Source: Haloferax elongans ATCC BAA-1513 (GTDB lineage Archaea; Halobacteriota; Halobacteria; Halobacteriales; Haloferacaceae). Taken from it: a stretch of 43,877 bases of DNA. How positions within the stretch are numbered: position 1 is the stretch's first letter; each line of letters opens with the position of its first letter. The DNA is taken from contig NZ_AOLK01000015.1 in the NCBI RefSeq assembly GCF_000336755.1, positions 160,663-204,539 of the forward strand, in the 5' to 3' direction. Below are positions 23,265-31,018 of the stretch, in pieces. Below the pieces are notes generated by a model that did no database searches, was not told where the DNA came from, and saw nothing but the letters and a program-made list of their open reading frames with translations. Both the position numbers and the translations under genes were made by a program.

Positions 23265-23338
23265 GGGGGCGATAGCGGGTTGGAGGAGATAGGCGCTACG
23301 GTGTGGAGTTTCGGCTTACTCGGGGACGCACAGAGATG

Positions 23339-24001
23339 TCAGTCGATTCGACCGGCCCAGTAGCAGAGCCCAACTCCAGTGAAAAAGAGGGCCATTCGGA
23401 CCATGAACGGTGCGCCTTCCATGCTTCTCCGAGACGTTCTATTGTGGTGGTGGTAATACGTCCCATCGTCGGAGACGATAGCACGCGTTCGTCCCCAGCG
23501 GTCGATTCCTGTGAGTTGACGACTCGTGTGAACCGTCCCTTCTCGAACGATTCGCTGCACGCCCTGTGGGAAATCACTGGCCGGAGTGGACGCGAGTTCG
23601 AGCGCCGTGGCGTTCGAAACCGGAGTCAGCGCAACACGAACCGTGCTGTTCTCGTAGTGTGTGACGTTCGGTTTGTAGAACGCAGGGTCGGAGTCGGGAA
23701 ACACGATGAGCGTGTACTCTCTGTCGAACTCCTTGGCATTCCAGTACGTCGAACTCGGGACGACGCGCGGACCACCTTCCTTGACAGTCGATGCGAGACG
23801 GCAATGGCTCACACACGAAACGGTCTTCTCCGGCCAATACAGCCACGAATCGAGGTCCGGGTCGGTCGGTTCGATGGTGTCGGCGGTGTACTCGTAAGTC
23901 CAAAAGACGGACCCGATGGGCGCGAAGATGGCCGCGAAGAGGACCGCGGCACCGAGTGAGAGGACAATGAGGCGTCGTTGTGGAGGGTCAAGCGAGGGCA
24001 C
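23339..24001 (-). CDS. Membrane-anchored protein of unknown function
   Basis: A 220-residue protein with one hydrophobic helix at each end (about residues 11-33, LIVLSLGAAVLFAAIFAPIG; and about 198-217, ending GVGLCYWAGRID) and a 160-residue loop between. The loop has several Asn-X-Ser/Thr sites (NVT, NST, NAT, NRT), which would suit N-glycosylation outside the cell. Two cysteines lie together in CVSHCRLAS. No known domain recognised. It begins with GTG at 24001, placed 26 bp after a strong TATA element that overlaps the end of the upstream gene. Codon use is slightly more A/T than in its neighbours. Confidence 0.65.
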   Translation of the reverse strand: MPSLDPPQRRLIVLSLGAAVLFAAIFAPIGSVFWTYEYTADTIEPTDPDLDSWLYWPEKTVSCVSHCRLASTVKEGGPRVVPSSTYWNAKEFDREYTLIVFPDSDPAFYKPNVTHYENSTVRVALTPVSNATALELASTPASDFPQGVQRIVREGTVHTSRQLTGIDRWGRTRAIVSDDGTYYHHHNRTSRRSMEGAPFMVRMALFFTGVGLCYWAGRID

Positions 24002-24020
24002 GGGTGTGCCTCGTGAGTGT

Positions 24021-24036
24021 TTTAATGTATATATTT
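24021..24036 (-). promoter_or_regulatory. TATA element of the 220-aa membrane protein gene
   Basis: The minus strand reads AAATATATACATTAAA, centred about 27 bp before the GTG at 24001. It lies just after the stop of the CysD-like gene, so the two genes can be transcribed separately. Confidence 0.6.
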
Positions 24037-24990
24037 CTACATGTATCCCAAGTCCCGAAGCCGTCCCATCAGGTCTTCTTTGTCCTGCGCTCTGCCCTCA
24101 CGCTCCTTGCTCGCTCCGAGGTCCTGCACCCACGCCGGGCGGTCTTCCGTCTTCGCCGACCCGGATTCAGTGCCGAGCGAGCGGTAGCCCTCGAAGTATT
24201 TCGGCGACACGGGAAGGTCGGAGGGAGTGATTCCCTCCGGGAGGTCGTCTGACGTTTTGGGGACGTGGCCCACCGGATATCCATCGACGGAGTCGGGGAC
24301 GATGTAGTTCCAGAACGCCGCCCACACGTCCGCCTCCTCAAACTGGAGAATCGAGTGCACGCGGTCGTGTGGCGGGTATTTCTCGGACTCGTGGCGGGGG
24401 CTGAAGAACGTCTCGTCGGCGCGGGCTTCCTGTTCGTCCCAGCGGACGCCCGAGAAGATGCCGTCGAACTCGTGGTCCGAAATCACGTCGTTGAGGGCGA
24501 CGGTCTTCAGGAGGTGATTCCCCTCGAAGGTATCGGCGTCGAGGACGAGCGTGTCACCTTCGTAGCCGAGGCGGTCGAGTTCGCGCCGGGTCTCTTCGCT
24601 CAGGTCTGACAGGGCGAGTTCGTCCCCTGGGTCGGCATCGAGGCGGGCGATGTCCTCGTTGCGGGCGACGATGAGGTCGAGGTCCCACTTTTCGGTCCAC
24701 TCGTGGACGAACGCCTCAGTCTCGTCGAAGTGCTCGAAGTGGTCGATGAAGACGACTGGGGGGACGGGCACGCCCATGTCGGCCGCAACTTCACGGACGA
24801 CGTAGAGGACGACAGTCGAATCCTTCCCACCAGTCCACATGACGGCGGGGTTTTCGTACTGTTCGAGCGCCGTCGCAGTGACTTCGGCGGCCTTTTCGAG
24901 TTTGTCTTCGAGGGTCGGATAGTCGGACGCGGTCTGGTCTCGGCCTGCGCTGTAATCGAGGTCGAGATACTCCGGGAAGGCAACAACCAT
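24037..24990 (-). CDS. CysD/PAPS-reductase-like PP-loop ATP pyrophosphatase (paralogue 1)
   Basis: A 317-residue protein of the adenine nucleotide alpha-hydrolase superfamily. The PP-loop MWTGGKDSTV is at residues 51-60. Like CysD (sulfate adenylyltransferase small subunit) it has an arginine/acid motif FSGVRWDEQEARADETFFSP and ends with EREGRAQDKEDLMGRLRDLG followed by YM, like the ERQGR...GYF end of CysD. No CysN GTPase or other sulfur-assimilation gene is adjacent. It may adenylate sulfate or another acid, or be a PAPS reductase-like enzyme; the exact reaction is open. It is a close paralogue of the gene just upstream, from which it is separated by 133 bp. Confidence 0.82.
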   Translation of the reverse strand: MVVAFPEYLDLDYSAGRDQTASDYPTLEDKLEKAAEVTATALEQYENPAVMWTGGKDSTVVLYVVREVAADMGVPVPPVVFIDHFEHFDETEAFVHEWTEKWDLDLIVARNEDIARLDADPGDELALSDLSEETRRELDRLGYEGDTLVLDADTFEGNHLLKTVALNDVISDHEFDGIFSGVRWDEQEARADETFFSPRHESEKYPPHDRVHSILQFEEADVWAAFWNYIVPDSVDGYPVGHVPKTSDDLPEGITPSDLPVSPKYFEGYRSLGTESGSAKTEDRPAWVQDLGASKEREGRAQDKEDLMGRLRDLGYM

Positions 24991-25123
24991 AGGTCATCCA
25001 TCGGGTGGAGCGGATATCTATGTTTTCGCGCTAACGAGTCGGTAAGGACCCATTATCGACTGTTAGGCAAGAAGAAACGACCGTCGAAAGAAGACTCGAC
25101 CGTCGAAGAATGGTCGCCGCGTG

Positions 25124-26095
25124 TTACATGTAGCCGAGGTCGCGCAGGCGCTCCATCAGGTCTTCTTTGTCCTGGGCGCGGCCCGCGCGCTCGGTCGTGT
25201 TCGCCATGTCCTGTTTCCACGCCGGCTCTTCGGCGGACTTGTCCGTCGAAACCTCGCTGCCGAGGCTGCGGAAGCCGGCGAAGTACTTCGGCGAGACCGG
25301 GATGTCTTCCTGCTCGACGCCCTCGGGAAGGTCGGTGTCGCTCTCGGGGACGTAGCCGTCGTCGGGGTAGTTCTCGACAGTGTCCGGGACCGCGAAGTAC
25401 CAGAAGGCGTCCCAAACGGCGCTCTCTTCGAACTGGAGGATGGGTTGAATGCGGTCGTGCGGCGGGTAGATGTCGGGGTCGTGGCGGGGGCTGAAGAACG
25501 TCTCGTCGGCACGGGCTTCCTGTTCGTCCCAGCGGACGCCGGAGATGACGCCGTCGATGTCGTACTCTTCGAGCGTGTCGTTGAGCGCGACGGTCTTCAG
25601 GAGGTGGTTGCCGACGTAAGTGTCGAGGAGGAACGGGAAGGTGTCCTCTTCGTACTCCAGAATGTTGCGGATGTGGTGCTGGTTGTGCTCGGAGAGTTCC
25701 GAGACGTCGATATCGTCGCCGGGTTCGAGACCGTGCTCGTCGACGTACTCGCCGACATCCTCGTTACGCGCCCAGATGACGTCGAGGTCCCACTCCTCGG
25801 CCCAGTGCTTGACGAAGTCCATGATTTCGTCGAAGTGCTGGTAGTGGTCGATGAAGACCGCCGGCGGGACTTCGAGGTCGTACTTCTCTGCGACTTCCTT
25901 GATGAAGTAGAGCGTAAGCGTCGAGTCCTTCCCACCAGTCCACATGACGGCGGGGTTCTCGTACTGTTCGAGGCCCTGCTTCGTGACTTCGATGGCTTTT
26001 TCGATTTTGTCCTCGATACTCGGGTAGTCGTCCGGCGTCTCCCCCTCACCGTCGGTGTAGTCGACGTCGAGGTAGTCTGGGAAGGCTTGCGACAT
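25124..26095 (-). CDS. CysD/PAPS-reductase-like PP-loop ATP pyrophosphatase (paralogue 2)
   Basis: A 323-residue paralogue of the preceding entry. The two align from end to end with few gaps: both have MWTGGKDST at residues 51-59, the same FSGVRWDEQEARADETFFSP block (here ISGVRWDEQ...) and the same GRAQDKEDLM.RLRDLGYM ending. Differences concentrate in residues 115-170. The pair presumably arose by tandem duplication and diverged. The ATG is preceded by a perfect palindrome at 26100-26119. Roles considered are sulfate activation (CysD), PAPS/APS reduction, or an unknown adenylating step. Expected to be cytoplasmic. Confidence 0.84.
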   Translation of the reverse strand: MSQAFPDYLDVDYTDGEGETPDDYPSIEDKIEKAIEVTKQGLEQYENPAVMWTGGKDSTLTLYFIKEVAEKYDLEVPPAVFIDHYQHFDEIMDFVKHWAEEWDLDVIWARNEDVGEYVDEHGLEPGDDIDVSELSEHNQHHIRNILEYEEDTFPFLLDTYVGNHLLKTVALNDTLEEYDIDGVISGVRWDEQEARADETFFSPRHDPDIYPPHDRIQPILQFEESAVWDAFWYFAVPDTVENYPDDGYVPESDTDLPEGVEQEDIPVSPKYFAGFRSLGSEVSTDKSAEEPAWKQDMANTTERAGRAQDKEDLMERLRDLGYM

Positions 26096-26099
26096 GACT

Positions 26100-26119
26100 C
26101 GTAATTACATATAATTACG
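26100..26119. promoter_or_regulatory. Palindromic operator candidate at the CysD-like gene (paralogue 2)
   Basis: CGTAATTA-CATA-TAATTACG is a perfect inverted repeat with eight-base arms, ending five bases before the ATG at 26095. A TATA-like AATTTATGG lies just beyond it at about 26123-26131. The palindrome would cover the transcription start, so a bound regulator should repress. No similar site is present before paralogue 1. Confidence 0.5.
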
Positions 26120-26230
26120 CGCCATAAATTCCTTTTGTCCGCGGAGGCCGTTGTCGAGTGCTACCACAAAACAAGGGTCTGGCCGCACACTCAGTTCATC
26201 GTCGGGTACGAGACGAGAGACCGAGCGAGG

Positions 26231-26794
26231 TCAGGAGATGAACTTGTTGTCGCGCCAGTTGACACCGCTGTCACCGGACGAGTTTTGCTGTGGGTTCTCG
26301 ACGACTTCGACCGAGGCAGCACGCGTCTCGCCCTCGACGATGCGCGTGGCTTGCAGGTCGCCGTCGTCTTCCGTAATCGCGGTTAGCGTCCCCTTCTCGG
26401 ACAACAGGGCAATCTCCCGAAGAACGAGGAACATGGGGTACTGAAGCGCGGTGTTCTGCAGTACGGTTTCGAGGTCGCCTTTGAAACAGGCGAACTCTAC
26501 GAGTTCGGACGGAATCTCCTCTTCTTCTTCCCCCCAGGCTGGCGCACCCGCACGGGGTGGCTCCTCCTCGTACACGCGATTCTCGGTCACACTCGCTTTC
26601 AGTTGGGCCGTCGGCGTGTACTTGCTGAGGTTGTCGTCGGCGGAGACGGCCTTGATGATGAGAGTGTTGTTGCGGCGCGTGATGTCCACGTCCTCAACCT
26701 CCGGTGGGAGGTCGGGGTCGTTCTCGAAGTAATCCATTACCTCTTCGAGTGGCAGTTCCAGCGTCGAATGAAGTCGATATACGCGGCCTGACAT
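26231..26794 (-). CDS. Conserved haloarchaeal protein of unknown function
   Basis: A 187-residue acidic protein. It starts MSGRVYRLHSTLELPLEEVM, followed by YFENDPDLPPEVEDVDITRR and a beta-rich N-terminal domain ending near residue 75. A low-complexity linker (PPRAGAPAWGEEEEEIP, about 82-98) leads to a helical segment FACFKGDLETVLQNTALQYP and a strand-rich end. I recall similar proteins only in haloarchaea and cannot name a function. The start at 26794 is chosen because the recognisable fold begins there; a GTG at 26836 in frame would lie closer to a TATA-like AATATAAGC (about 26872) and cannot be excluded. No membrane segments. Confidence 0.7.
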   Translation of the reverse strand: MSGRVYRLHSTLELPLEEVMDYFENDPDLPPEVEDVDITRRNNTLIIKAVSADDNLSKYTPTAQLKASVTENRVYEEEPPRAGAPAWGEEEEEIPSELVEFACFKGDLETVLQNTALQYPMFLVLREIALLSEKGTLTAITEDDGDLQATRIVEGETRAASVEVVENPQQNSSGDSGVNWRDNKFIS

Positions 26795-26938
26795 TGTTGG
26801 CTTCGGTATCGACGATGAGCCACGGTGCGGGCACACGCGGTTTCGATACCTGTGTTGTCTTACGCAGTGAAGGCTTATATTGCCTCCCCTTTCGATTTGA
26901 TGGCTATCCGTTGGAACAATCCCCCTGCAGTCGGGCGA

Positions 26939-27283
26939 TTAGTTGGCGTTAGTGAGTGTCGCTTCGAGTTCGCCGCGCTCGTCGAGTTCTTCGAGAATGT
27001 CGCTCCCGCCAATGAACTCGCCGTCGACGAACGTTTGGGGGATGGTCTCCCAGCCACTCCGGTCGTCGAGTGCCTCACGGAAGTGGGGAAGCGCTGGGAG
27101 GACGTCGACTGTCTCGAATTCGTCGACGTACGTCGAGATGAGTTCGAGAGCCTTCGCGGAATAGCCACACTGGGGCATCAGGCGATTCCCCTTCATGAAC
27201 AGGACGACGTGGTTGTTTTCGATGGCTTCCTCGACGCGGGCGTCGACCTCGTCTGGGTCGAAACTCTCCGGTTGGAACGTCAT
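26939..27283 (-). CDS. Monothiol glutaredoxin-family protein (CGYS active site)
   Basis: A 114-residue thioredoxin-fold protein. The segment VVLFMKGNRLMPQCGYSAKA corresponds to the VV.FMKG....P.CGFS.. of Grx4/GrxD-type monothiol glutaredoxins, with the active-site cysteine at residue 39 and Tyr in place of the usual Phe. The later WETIPQTFVDGEFIGGSDIL is the conserved glutathione-binding region (cis-Pro and GG.D). Relatives carry or transfer Fe-S clusters. Haloarchaea generally lack glutathione, so the thiol partner is probably gamma-glutamylcysteine; this is inference. The ATG at 27283 is chosen because the upstream extension has no similarity. Confidence 0.87.
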   Translation of the reverse strand: MTFQPESFDPDEVDARVEEAIENNHVVLFMKGNRLMPQCGYSAKALELISTYVDEFETVDVLPALPHFREALDDRSGWETIPQTFVDGEFIGGSDILEELDERGELEATLTNAN

Positions 27284-27333
27284 GGCACCACGTAGCGGCC
27301 GCGACGACAAATGGGTTGCGTCGTAGACTGCGT

Positions 27334-27452
27334 TACGTCACAGAAACCGGTGCATCACAGAAAGCGTCGCGTCACGGGAGGCCCACGTCACAGAAGGCGT
27401 TGCGGCACGGGAAGCGTCGCATCGCGGAATACGTCGCGTCGCTGCGGACGTT
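27334..27452. repeat. Degenerate 17-bp tandem repeat next to the gfcR stop
   Basis: Seven consecutive units of 16-18 bp with a consensus close to GCGTCACAGAAAGCGTC. Examples are ACGTCACAGAAGGCGTT (27385-27401), GCGGCACGGGAAGCGTC (27402-27418) and GCATCGCGGAATACGTC (27419-27435). The array runs from about 50 bp upstream of the glutaredoxin start to the gfcR stop codon, which the last unit touches. Units differ by several bases, so the array is old. Function unknown. Confidence 0.6.
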
Positions 27453-28083
27453 ACTGCTCGCCGACGCGGACGACGTTGATAAGCGAGTGAACGGGGACGC
27501 CGTCGATTTCCTCGACGCCCTGTTTGTCGACGATGACGACACAGGCGAGCGGGACGCCACCCTCGGCGCGGATGGCCTCGATGGTCTCTTTCAGCGTCGT
27601 ACCGCTGGTCACGGTGTCGTCGACGATGAAACACTCGCGACCTTCGACCGGCGCGAAGTTTCGAGAGAAGCCACCGCTGATGTCGTCGATGTCGCCTTCG
27701 TCCCACTGGTGCTTGGCGGGGGAGTACGACCCGAGCGAGGTCTCCAGTTCGCGGGAGACGACGGTCGCAAGGGGGACGCCAGCTTTCTCGATACCGACTG
27801 TGACCTCGGCAGGGCCGTTGGACTCGGTCAGCAAGTCGGCGAGCGCGCGACCGACGTACGTGAGGCGAGCGCCACCGCTTCCGATGGCGTTCCAGTCGAC
27901 GTGAATGTCGTGCGGGCCGTCCGGCTCTTCGACGGGTTCGGGTTCGGTCGCGGTACCACTCCGCTCGACCAACCAGCTCGCCGTTTCACGCGAGACGTTG
28001 AGTTCGTCTGCAATCTCTCCTTTCGAGAGACCTCGGTCCGCCAGCTCGGCCGCGCTGGCGATGAGGTCGTCGACGTTCTTCAT
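27451..28083 (-). CDS. gfcR: Transcriptional regulator GfcR (HTH plus phosphoribosyltransferase-like domain)
   Basis: A 210-residue protein. Residues 15-42 form a helix-turn-helix (LSKGEIADELNVSRETASWL), and residues 55-210 are a type I phosphoribosyltransferase-like domain with the PRPP loop FIVDDTVTSGTTLKETI at 152-168. In Haloferax volcanii, GfcR has been described as an activator of glycolytic and semi-phosphorylative Entner-Doudoroff genes and a relative of PurR-type PRTase regulators. The position right behind glucose dehydrogenase fits this. The ATG overlaps the gdh stop by four bases, so enzyme and regulator are translated together. An older name is orotate-PRTase-like protein. Confidence 0.92.
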   Translation of the reverse strand: MKNVDDLIASAAELADRGLSKGEIADELNVSRETASWLVERSGTATEPEPVEEPDGPHDIHVDWNAIGSGGARLTYVGRALADLLTESNGPAEVTVGIEKAGVPLATVVSRELETSLGSYSPAKHQWDEGDIDDISGGFSRNFAPVEGRECFIVDDTVTSGTTLKETIEAIRAEGGVPLACVVIVDKQGVEEIDGVPVHSLINVVRVGEQ

Positions 28084-29153
28084 ACAGTGCCGAATTCGAT
28101 GGCCGTTTTTATAGTGGTGTCGTCGTCGTCGAACGCTTCCTCGAACTCCGAAACCGGATAGACGCCAGTGACGAGGTCGTCGAGGAACCACCGCGGAAGC
28201 TTCGTGAACGTGACTGTCGCGGCCTCGAAGTGGCGAACGTGGGAGTTGACGCTCCCGACGAGTGCCTTGTTGTGCAGCACCATCTCACGGTGGAACGCCC
28301 CGGCGTCGACTTCGAACGACCAGTCGTTCGGGACGCCGAGGAGGGCAGCCACGCCGTTCGGAGCCAGCGCCTGGACCGACTGAATCGGGTGCTTTGGGAA
28401 GCCCGTCGCCTCGTAGATGAAGTCCATATGCTCGTGTGTCTCCGGAATCTCGTCGACCGGTGTCTCTCGCGAATCGACGTATGTGCCGCCGAGCTTTTCG
28501 ATGATGTCGATGGTCGGGTCGGGACGGTCGCGGCGGCCCAGACAGTAGAGCGACTCGTAGGCCTTGTCGTCAGCTTTCAGCATCGCAAGCGTCAGCAGAC
28601 CGAGACTGCCGTTTCCGAGAACGAGCGCGGACGAGGGGTCCCAGTCGAACGCCGACCGGGTCGCGTAGGCGTGTTCGAGCGCCTTTTCGGTGATAGAGAG
28701 AGGTTCGATGAGAAAGCCGAGTTCTGCTTGCGAACGGGGGATACGAATCAGGTACTTCGCGGGACTGGTGAAGTATTCGGACATGTAGCCGTGCGCGCCG
28801 ACGATGCCGCGTTCGACGTACGCGCCGTCGGGAGCCATGTCGGGTTGGTCCTTCTCGAAGTACTCGTTCGTTCCCGATTCGGGCGGGCGGCGGACCGTGG
28901 GCACGACGATGTCGCCTTCTTCTAACTCGGAGTCGTTGGGGTCGACCACGACACCGACTGCTTCGTGACCGATGACGAGGTGGTCTTCCCCCTCAGGAAA
29001 TCCCCCATGTCCCCCAGCGATGACCTCGTGGTCAGTTCCGTCCACTCCGACACGGAGTGTCCGAACGAGTGCCTCCCCTGCCTCGGGTTCCGGTCTCGGT
29101 TTCTCGATGACGACCGGTTTTTCTTTCCCGCGCTTGACGGCGATAGCTTTCAT
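28080..29153 (-). CDS. gdh: Glucose 1-dehydrogenase (NADP-preferring, zinc-dependent)
   Basis: A 357-residue enzyme of the medium-chain dehydrogenase family that oxidises D-glucose to gluconolactone, the first step of the haloarchaeal semi-phosphorylative Entner-Doudoroff pathway. Residues known from the Haloferax mediterranei enzyme are all in place: zinc ligands D38, H63, E64 and E150, the nucleotide-fold motif VLGNGSLG at 178-185, and G206-R207-R208, which bind the NADP 2'-phosphate. The ATG at 29153 gives the standard N-terminus MKAIAVKRG. It forms an operon with gfcR by a four-base overlap. A TATA-like AGAATAAG at about 29183-29190 would yield a leader of only a few bases. Confidence 0.96.
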   Translation of the reverse strand: MKAIAVKRGKEKPVVIEKPRPEPEAGEALVRTLRVGVDGTDHEVIAGGHGGFPEGEDHLVIGHEAVGVVVDPNDSELEEGDIVVPTVRRPPESGTNEYFEKDQPDMAPDGAYVERGIVGAHGYMSEYFTSPAKYLIRIPRSQAELGFLIEPLSITEKALEHAYATRSAFDWDPSSALVLGNGSLGLLTLAMLKADDKAYESLYCLGRRDRPDPTIDIIEKLGGTYVDSRETPVDEIPETHEHMDFIYEATGFPKHPIQSVQALAPNGVAALLGVPNDWSFEVDAGAFHREMVLHNKALVGSVNSHVRHFEAATVTFTKLPRWFLDDLVTGVYPVSEFEEAFDDDDTTIKTAIEFGTV

Positions 29154-29436
29154 ACTCGGACAAACGCACCACCCCACCAAAAGACTTATTCTATGCTGAG
29201 TAAATAATTGATAGTACGGTGGACGCCCCGCGTCGTCCTACCAGCCCATGACGCGCCGCCTCGTGCGGACCAACTGTCCAGCCCAACCGTGTCGGCGTTC
29301 ACCGAATCCCGTGCCAGTACCGCTACCGGCTGACGACCGTGCCCAGTTGGCCGGCATCCGCGGTACGTTTCTGAAGAACTAGATACTCCGCGAGAGCAGT
29401 CGCTCGCACCGCAGCATCGTAAAAAGAGGTGCCCAG
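29154..29436. other. Intergenic region between purB and gdh
   Basis: 283 bp with no supported gene. On the minus strand it begins with a T-run (CCTCTTTTTACG, about 29420-29431) that probably ends the purB transcript. The part next to gdh is AT-rich (AATTATTTAC near 29203-29212 and AGAATAAG near 29185) and should hold the gdh promoter and GfcR site. An 11-bp direct repeat AACTGGGCAC lies at the purB stop and about 100 bp downstream. Confidence 0.5.
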
Positions 29437-30828
29437 TTAGTTGTCGATGTCGTCGACGAGTTCGTCGGCGAGTCCGACGTAGGTCGCAGGCGTGAGCGCC
29501 AGCAGTTCCTCGCGCGTCTCCTCGCTCACGTCGAGGTCGGCAAACAGGTCGTGGAAGTCGTCGAGGGTCACTTCGCGGCCACGAGTGAGTTCCTTCACCC
29601 GCTCGTAGGCCTGCGTGTCGCCCTCGCGTCGGAGAATCGTCTGGACCGCTTCGCCGATGATAGCGGGCGTGTCGTCGAGTTCCTCGCGCATGACGTGTTC
29701 GTTCGGGACGACCTTGCCGAGTCCGGCCAGCGTCTTCTTGTAGCCGATAAGCGAGTGGGCGAACGCGGCTCCGATGTTTCGTTTGACGGTCGAATCCGAG
29801 AGGTCGCGCTGGAGGCGCGAGGTGGTCACGTAGTCCGCGAGGAACGTGAGGTCCGAGTTCGCCTTCGAGAGGTTGCCCTCGGAGTTCTCGAAGTCGATTG
29901 GGTTGACCTTGTGCGGCATGGTCGACGAGCCGGTTTCGCCCTCGACGGCCTCCTGTCCAAGATAGCGGTCCGAGACGTAGAGCCACGCGTCGCGGTCGAG
30001 GTCGAGAATAACGTTGTTGACGCCGCGGAAGGCGTCGAACAGGGATGCGAGGTCGTCACAGGGGTTGACCTGTGTCGCCAGCGCGGTGTGTTCGAAGCCG
30101 AGCGACGAGACGAACTCGCGGGAGAATGCGCGCCAATCGACCTCGGGGTAGGCGGCGACGTGGGCCGCGTAGGTCCCCGATGCACCGGCGAGCTTGCCCG
30201 AAATCGCGTCGTTTGCGGCTTCGATGCGGGCGAGTGCGCGACCAACGCGAGCGGCGTAGACGGCCATCTCCTTGCCGAACGTCGTTGGCGTGGCGGGTTG
30301 GCCGTGGGTTCGTGCGAGCATCGGCACGTCGCGGTACTCCTGTGCGAGCGCGACGAGTTCGTCGCGGACTTCGCGGAGTTCGGGCACGAGGACTTCTTCG
30401 ACGGCTCCCTTGACCATCAAGCGGTGTGAGAGGTTGTTCACGTCCTCGGAGGTCAGCCCGAAGTGAATCCACGGGTGGACCGACTCCGGCGTCTCGGTGC
30501 GGATGAAGTACTCGACGGCCTTCACGTCGTGGTTCGTCGCCGAGAACCCTTCTGCGCCCTCGACTTCGAGGCGCTTGACGAGGTCGGCGTCGTCGGCGTC
30601 GAACTCCTCGTAGAGCGCTCTGAGGTCCGCGCGCTCGGCGTCCGAAAACGAAAGCGGCGTCTCGTCGAGGTCGGCCAGCGCGAGGAGATATTCGACTTCA
30701 ACGTGCACGCGAGCACGCATGAGCGCGGCCTCGCTCACGTGCGGTGCCAGCGGTGCTGTTCGGGAGGCGTAGCGCCCGTCGAGCGGCGACACCGCATACA
30801 GCGGGTCGTTCCGGTCGGCGTCGGTCAT
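29437..30828 (-). CDS. purB: Adenylosuccinate lyase
   Basis: A 463-residue enzyme of the fumarase/aspartase superfamily. It catalyses two steps of purine synthesis: SAICAR to AICAR plus fumarate, and adenylosuccinate to AMP plus fumarate. The family signature GSSTMPHKVNPIDFEN lies near residue 300, a THGQPATPTTFGKEM motif holds the catalytic histidine, and HFGLTSEDVNNLSH is the substrate-binding loop. The start MTDADRNDPLYAVSPLDGRY is the usual N-terminus. A TTTAAC box about 27 bp upstream points to a leaderless ATG. It is divergent from purN-purH, so two purine genes share a 190-bp control region. Confidence 0.96.
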   Translation of the reverse strand: MTDADRNDPLYAVSPLDGRYASRTAPLAPHVSEAALMRARVHVEVEYLLALADLDETPLSFSDAERADLRALYEEFDADDADLVKRLEVEGAEGFSATNHDVKAVEYFIRTETPESVHPWIHFGLTSEDVNNLSHRLMVKGAVEEVLVPELREVRDELVALAQEYRDVPMLARTHGQPATPTTFGKEMAVYAARVGRALARIEAANDAISGKLAGASGTYAAHVAAYPEVDWRAFSREFVSSLGFEHTALATQVNPCDDLASLFDAFRGVNNVILDLDRDAWLYVSDRYLGQEAVEGETGSSTMPHKVNPIDFENSEGNLSKANSDLTFLADYVTTSRLQRDLSDSTVKRNIGAAFAHSLIGYKKTLAGLGKVVPNEHVMREELDDTPAIIGEAVQTILRREGDTQAYERVKELTRGREVTLDDFHDLFADLDVSEETREELLALTPATYVGLADELVDDIDN

Positions 30829-30853
30829 GGCTGACCTGACTCGGTGCGGAGGG

Positions 30854-30859
30854 TTAAAC
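30854..30859 (-). promoter_or_regulatory. TATA box of purB
   Basis: The minus strand reads GTTTAA at about 27 bp before the purB ATG, in the 190-bp region shared with the divergent purN-purH gene. Confidence 0.5.
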
Positions 30860-30960
30860 GGTGGTGGTTCGGCTCCACGCCGGAACACGAATTTAGGCAT
30901 AGGTGTGAATATTTGTCGCCCATTTTGTCCGAAGTCTCCGAGTACATATACACAAACGAG

Positions 30961-30970
30961 GATATATTTG
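30961..30970 (+). promoter_or_regulatory. TATA box of the purN-purH fusion gene
   Basis: GATATATTTG would start transcription near 30990 and give a leader of about 30 bases. No mini-ORF lies in this leader. Confidence 0.5.
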
Positions 30971-31018
30971 CCCGCTCGGACCGCAACCACTTTGAGGACT
31001 GCGACACGCCTCTTTCAC

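Noticed and set aside
27334-27452. CRISPR array
   Set aside because: The units are contiguous, 16-18 bp long and degenerate, with no spacers and no cas genes nearby.
29330-29445. Direct repeat AACTGGGCAC at and after the purB stop as a target-site duplication
   Set aside because: Only about 10-11 bp match, with no inverted ends or transposase between the copies; chance is sufficient.
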